From positions 744,001 through 808,000 of the forward strand of contig NZ_JANBWE010000001.1 of the NCBI RefSeq assembly GCF_024259515.1: a DNA stretch of 64,000 nt. The letters are read 5' to 3'. This document shows, in pieces, positions 61,665 to 64,000 of the stretch (position 1 is the first letter of the stretch; each line of letters opens with the position of its first letter). The notes under the pieces are model-generated. The model had not been told where the DNA came from, did no database searches, and saw only the letters and a list, made by a program, of their open reading frames with translations. The stretch comes from Salirhabdus salicampi. Its GTDB lineage: Bacteria; Bacillota; Bacilli; Bacillales; Alkalibacillaceae. Position numbers and translations under genes: made by a program.

Positions 61665-62792
61665 ATGGAACGAAAACAGTTACAGACTATTCGTAGGGAC
61701 TTACATCAAATACCTGAATTAGGCTTTCAAGAACATAAAACGCATGCCTATTTGATGCAATTTATAAACAGTCTTCCTCAACAACATATAAAAGTAGAAA
61801 CATGGAAAACAGGAATCTTTGTTAAATTAGAAGGAACTGAAGGGGAGAAAACAATCGGATATCGGGCAGATATTGATGGATTGCCGATTAAGGAAGAAAC
61901 CGGTCTTCCATTCTCTTCAACAATCGAGGGGAATATGCATGCCTGCGGGCATGATTTTCATATGACGATTGCGTTAGGTGCATTAAAATCTTTGACTGAA
62001 AGACGACCAAAACATAACGTCTTATTTATTTTCCAACCTGCCGAAGAAGGGCCAGGTGGCGCATTACCGATGTTACAAACGGACACAATGAAAAAATGGC
62101 GCCCTGATACAGTATTTGCTCTTCATATTGCACCTGAACTGCCAGTAGGTACCGTATCATCAAAAGAAGGGTTATTGTTTGCAAATACTAGTGAATTATT
62201 TATTGATTTTCACGGTAAAGGTGGTCATGCAGCATACCCGCATAAGACAAAAGATATGGTCGTCGCAGCGAGCCAATTTGTTGTAGATATTCAACAAATT
62301 ATTGCACGGATGATTGATCCTCTAGATTCAGCAGTTATAACCGTTGGCAAAATGGAAGGTGGATTTGTTCAAAATGTAATTGCTGAACATGCTCGTTTAG
62401 AAGGAACAATTCGAACGTTAACACCTGAAGCAATGACTTTTATTAAAGAAAAAATCGAAAAGTATATAGAAGCGATTGAACTCCGTTATGATTGTCAAGG
62501 AACTGTGGATTACGGCTCGAATTATTATCAAGTATATAATGACCGTACGTATGTAGACCAATTTTCATCAACCCTATCTAACGTTGGGGTTCGATTTGTA
62601 GAAGCACCTACAGCGATGACTGGTGAAGATTTTGGTTACATGTTGAAAGAAATACCTGGTTTTATGTTTTGGTTAGGTGTTAATTCTGATTTCGGTCTAC
62701 ATAACGGCCGGTTAAACCCTAAGGAAGAAGCATTAGAAGTAGGGGTGAAAGTCGTTACCGAAATGATTCATCAACTCACTGTCCATGACTGA
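61665..62792 (+). CDS. dapL: N-acetyldiaminopimelate deacetylase
   Basis: 375 residues from the ATG at 61665 (GGGGTGAT upstream). M20 amidohydrolase: [33 protein letters not shown] metal motif, the PAEEGPGGA catalytic Glu, and [10 protein letters not shown]. It deacetylates N-acetyl-LL-DAP after PatA. The order dapH-dapL-ykuS is the B. subtilis order. Gap to dapH is 64 bases without a strong terminator. Confidence 0.94.
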   Translation: MERKQLQTIRRDLHQIPELGFQEHKTHAYLMQFINSLPQQHIKVETWKTGIFVKLEGTEGEKTIGYRADIDGLPIKEETGLPFSSTIEGNMHACGHDFHMTIALGALKSLTERRPKHNVLFIFQPAEEGPGGALPMLQTDTMKKWRPDTVFALHIAPELPVGTVSSKEGLLFANTSELFIDFHGKGGHAAYPHKTKDMVVAASQFVVDIQQIIARMIDPLDSAVITVGKMEGGFVQNVIAEHARLEGTIRTLTPEAMTFIKEKIEKYIEAIELRYDCQGTVDYGSNYYQVYNDRTYVDQFSSTLSNVGVRFVEAPTAMTGEDFGYMLKEIPGFMFWLGVNSDFGLHNGRLNPKEEALEVGVKVVTEMIHQLTVHD

Positions 62793-62852
62793 ATAGATTT
62801 ACATCTGTAGGGTAGAATAGGGGAGACAATAATCAATACAGGAGGAATTGTC

Positions 62853-63107
62853 ATGAACCGCATTGGTGTTGAGCAATCATTAACAGATGTAAAACAAGCT
62901 CTACAAGAAAAGGGTTACGATGTTGTTGATCTTGAACGTATGGAGGATGCAGCAAATTGTGAATGTTGTGTAGTAACTGGCTTAGATCAAAATGTGATGG
63001 GGATGACAGCGGATGTACCAGGTGGAGCAGTTATTCAAGCGAAAGGTTTAACAGCAGAAGATGTCATCCATGAAGTAGAAGAACGATTAGAGCAGCAAGG
63101 ATCATAA
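62853..63107 (+). CDS. ykuS: UPF0180 protein YkuS-like
   Basis: 84 residues. NRIGVEQSLTDVKQALQEKGYDVVDLE and the CECCVVTGLDQNVMGM stretch define UPF0180. Function unknown; adjacent Cys residues (C-x-C-C) are conserved in the family. GGAGGAATTGTC precedes the ATG. Confidence 0.92.
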   Translation: MNRIGVEQSLTDVKQALQEKGYDVVDLERMEDAANCECCVVTGLDQNVMGMTADVPGGAVIQAKGLTAEDVIHEVEERLEQQGS

Positions 63108-63131
63108 AAGCAGCGGAAAGCTGCTTTTTTT
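63106..63131 (+). terminator. Terminator of the dapH-dapL-ykuS unit
   Basis: A 9-bp stem AAAAGCAGC with GCTGCTTTT, five-base loop, then TTTTC; overlaps the stop. Confidence 0.92.
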
Positions 63132-63165
63132 CTCATCATAAAGACATATATAGGGGAGAAAGGCT

Positions 63166-64000
63166 ATGATCGGTTTCAACATGTTTATGGTAGTCGTTCT
63201 ACTTGTGTTAACTGCATTTTTTGTTGCAAGTGAATTTGCGATTGTAAAGGTGAGGAAAAGTCAGTTAAATATGTTGTTGGAAGAAGGTCATCCCAAGGCA
63301 AAGATGGCCTTACACGTCGTAGATCATTTAGATGATTATTTGTCTGCATGCCAGCTCGGGATTACAGTGACAGCGTTAGGATTAGGATGGCTTGGTGAGC
63401 CGACGTTCCATCATTTGCTATACCCTTTGTTTCACATGGCGGAAATACCAGAGACGGTCGCCCATACAATATCCTTTTTAATTGCATTTTTGTTTGTAAC
63501 TTTTTTACATGTTGTCTTAGGTGAGCTTGCTCCGAAAACAGTAGCTATTCAAAGGGCAGAGGCCATTACGCTTCGTTTTGCACGACCATTAATATGGTTT
63601 CACCGCATAATGTTTCCTTTCATATGGCTTTTAAATGGCTCAGGTAACTTAGTTGTCCGGATGTTCGGCTTTAAATCGGCTAACGAGCAAGAAGAAGCTC
63701 ATAGCGAGGAAGAATTGCGGCATATTTTATCGGAAAGCTTTCAAAAAGGGGAAATTAATCGCTCTGAGTATGAGTATGTAGACCGGATTTTTAAGTTTGA
63801 TAATCGTACAGCAAAAGAGATTATGATTCCAAGAACAGACATGGCCGTTGTTGATATTGAGGACTCTTTACAGTCCATCATCGCCCAAATGAAAAGCGAA
63901 AGATATACGAGGTATCCCGTTGTGCAAGGGGATCGGGATCATGTCATTGGTATGATTCATATTAAGGAAATATTTATAGATGGAATGAAAATCGAATCGA
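63166..64000 (+). CDS. CNNM/CBS-domain membrane protein (HlyC/CorC family), partial
   Basis: The gene runs off the window after 278 codons. The N-terminal DUF21/CNNM domain has three to four membrane segments with FFVASEFAIVKVRKSQL, QLGITVTALGLGWLGEP and HVVLGELAPKTVAIQ. The first CBS domain starts near residue 215 (IMIPRTDMAVVDIED, then YTRYPVVQGD). This family includes B. subtilis YhdP and MpfA/YhdP-type Mg2+ exporters. AGGGGAGAAAGG lies before the ATG. The C-terminal CBS and CorC_HlyC domains lie outside. Confidence 0.92.
   Translation, partial: MIGFNMFMVVVLLVLTAFFVASEFAIVKVRKSQLNMLLEEGHPKAKMALHVVDHLDDYLSACQLGITVTALGLGWLGEPTFHHLLYPLFHMAEIPETVAHTISFLIAFLFVTFLHVVLGELAPKTVAIQRAEAITLRFARPLIWFHRIMFPFIWLLNGSGNLVVRMFGFKSANEQEEAHSEEELRHILSESFQKGEINRSEYEYVDRIFKFDNRTAKEIMIPRTDMAVVDIEDSLQSIIAQMKSERYTRYPVVQGDRDHVIGMIHIKEIFIDGMKIES

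Overview
The window is AT-rich DNA from an endospore-forming, low-GC Gram-positive bacterium of the Bacillaceae. The evidence is strong GGAGG-type ribosome binding sites with ATG, GTG and TTG starts, hairpin-plus-U terminators, spore coat genes, Spo0E-type phosphatases, and gene order like Bacillus subtilis around patA-ykyB-ykuE-fadH-ykuL-dapH-dapL-ykuS. No rRNA, tRNA, CRISPR array, prophage or transposase gene was seen. A spore manganese-oxidase locus suggests a marine or sediment Bacillus, but the species cannot be named from this sequence.

Layout. 0-1.7 kb: end of the pyrimidine operon (pyrD'-pyrF-pyrE). 1.8-5.4 kb: NAD locus, with niaR and a nifS-like desulfurase divergent from nadB/nadC-nadA across a NiaR-type palindrome. 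Here nadB and nadC have collapsed into one in-frame hybrid of 226 codons that lacks most of both enzymes. 5.4-14.2 kb: small enzymes, lipoproteins and membrane proteins. This stretch includes a complete SAM-I riboswitch in front of an unknown 109-codon gene, and a palindromic MITE-like repeat. 14.3-22.3 kb: envelope block with a zinc-ribbon/FxLYD membrane protein, an HtrA-like protease, a SPOR-domain amidase, and a GH18 hydrolase and a subtilase that carry nearly matching triple CWB2 anchors. 22.4-31.1 kb: redox protein, MFS pump, cysK, SDR, HD protein, ywpF, a Ktr/Trk potassium transporter and a PAS-GGDEF-EAL protein.

31.2-43.8 kb is a spore-surface island. At its centre is a 1217-codon six-cupredoxin multicopper oxidase matching MnxG, preceded by two small genes that fit MnxE and MnxF by order and size. 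Around it lie several proteins with a shared small beta-rich (CotB/DUF2642-like) domain, Cys/His-rich proteins, a CotY/CotZ-like protein, a YjcZ-type peptide, a DUF1259 protein and a family with NGN/SGN tails. Sigma-K-like promoters occur in front of several of these genes. A Sco-type copper chaperone follows at 44 kb.

44-50 kb holds an OsmC protein, a second copy of the zinc-ribbon/FxLYD plus trypsin-like protease pair (inverted relative to the first), a DUF1659-DUF2922-YvrJ cassette and signal peptidase I. 50-64 kb carries twin Spo0E-like phosphatases behind Spo0A-like boxes, then the patA to ykuS block. The lysine/diaminopimelate genes patA, dapH and dapL are all present, mixed with ZIP and CzcD metal transporters, a second Sco protein, a Tat-exported phosphoesterase and an MFS pump. 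The window ends inside a CNNM/CBS membrane protein gene.
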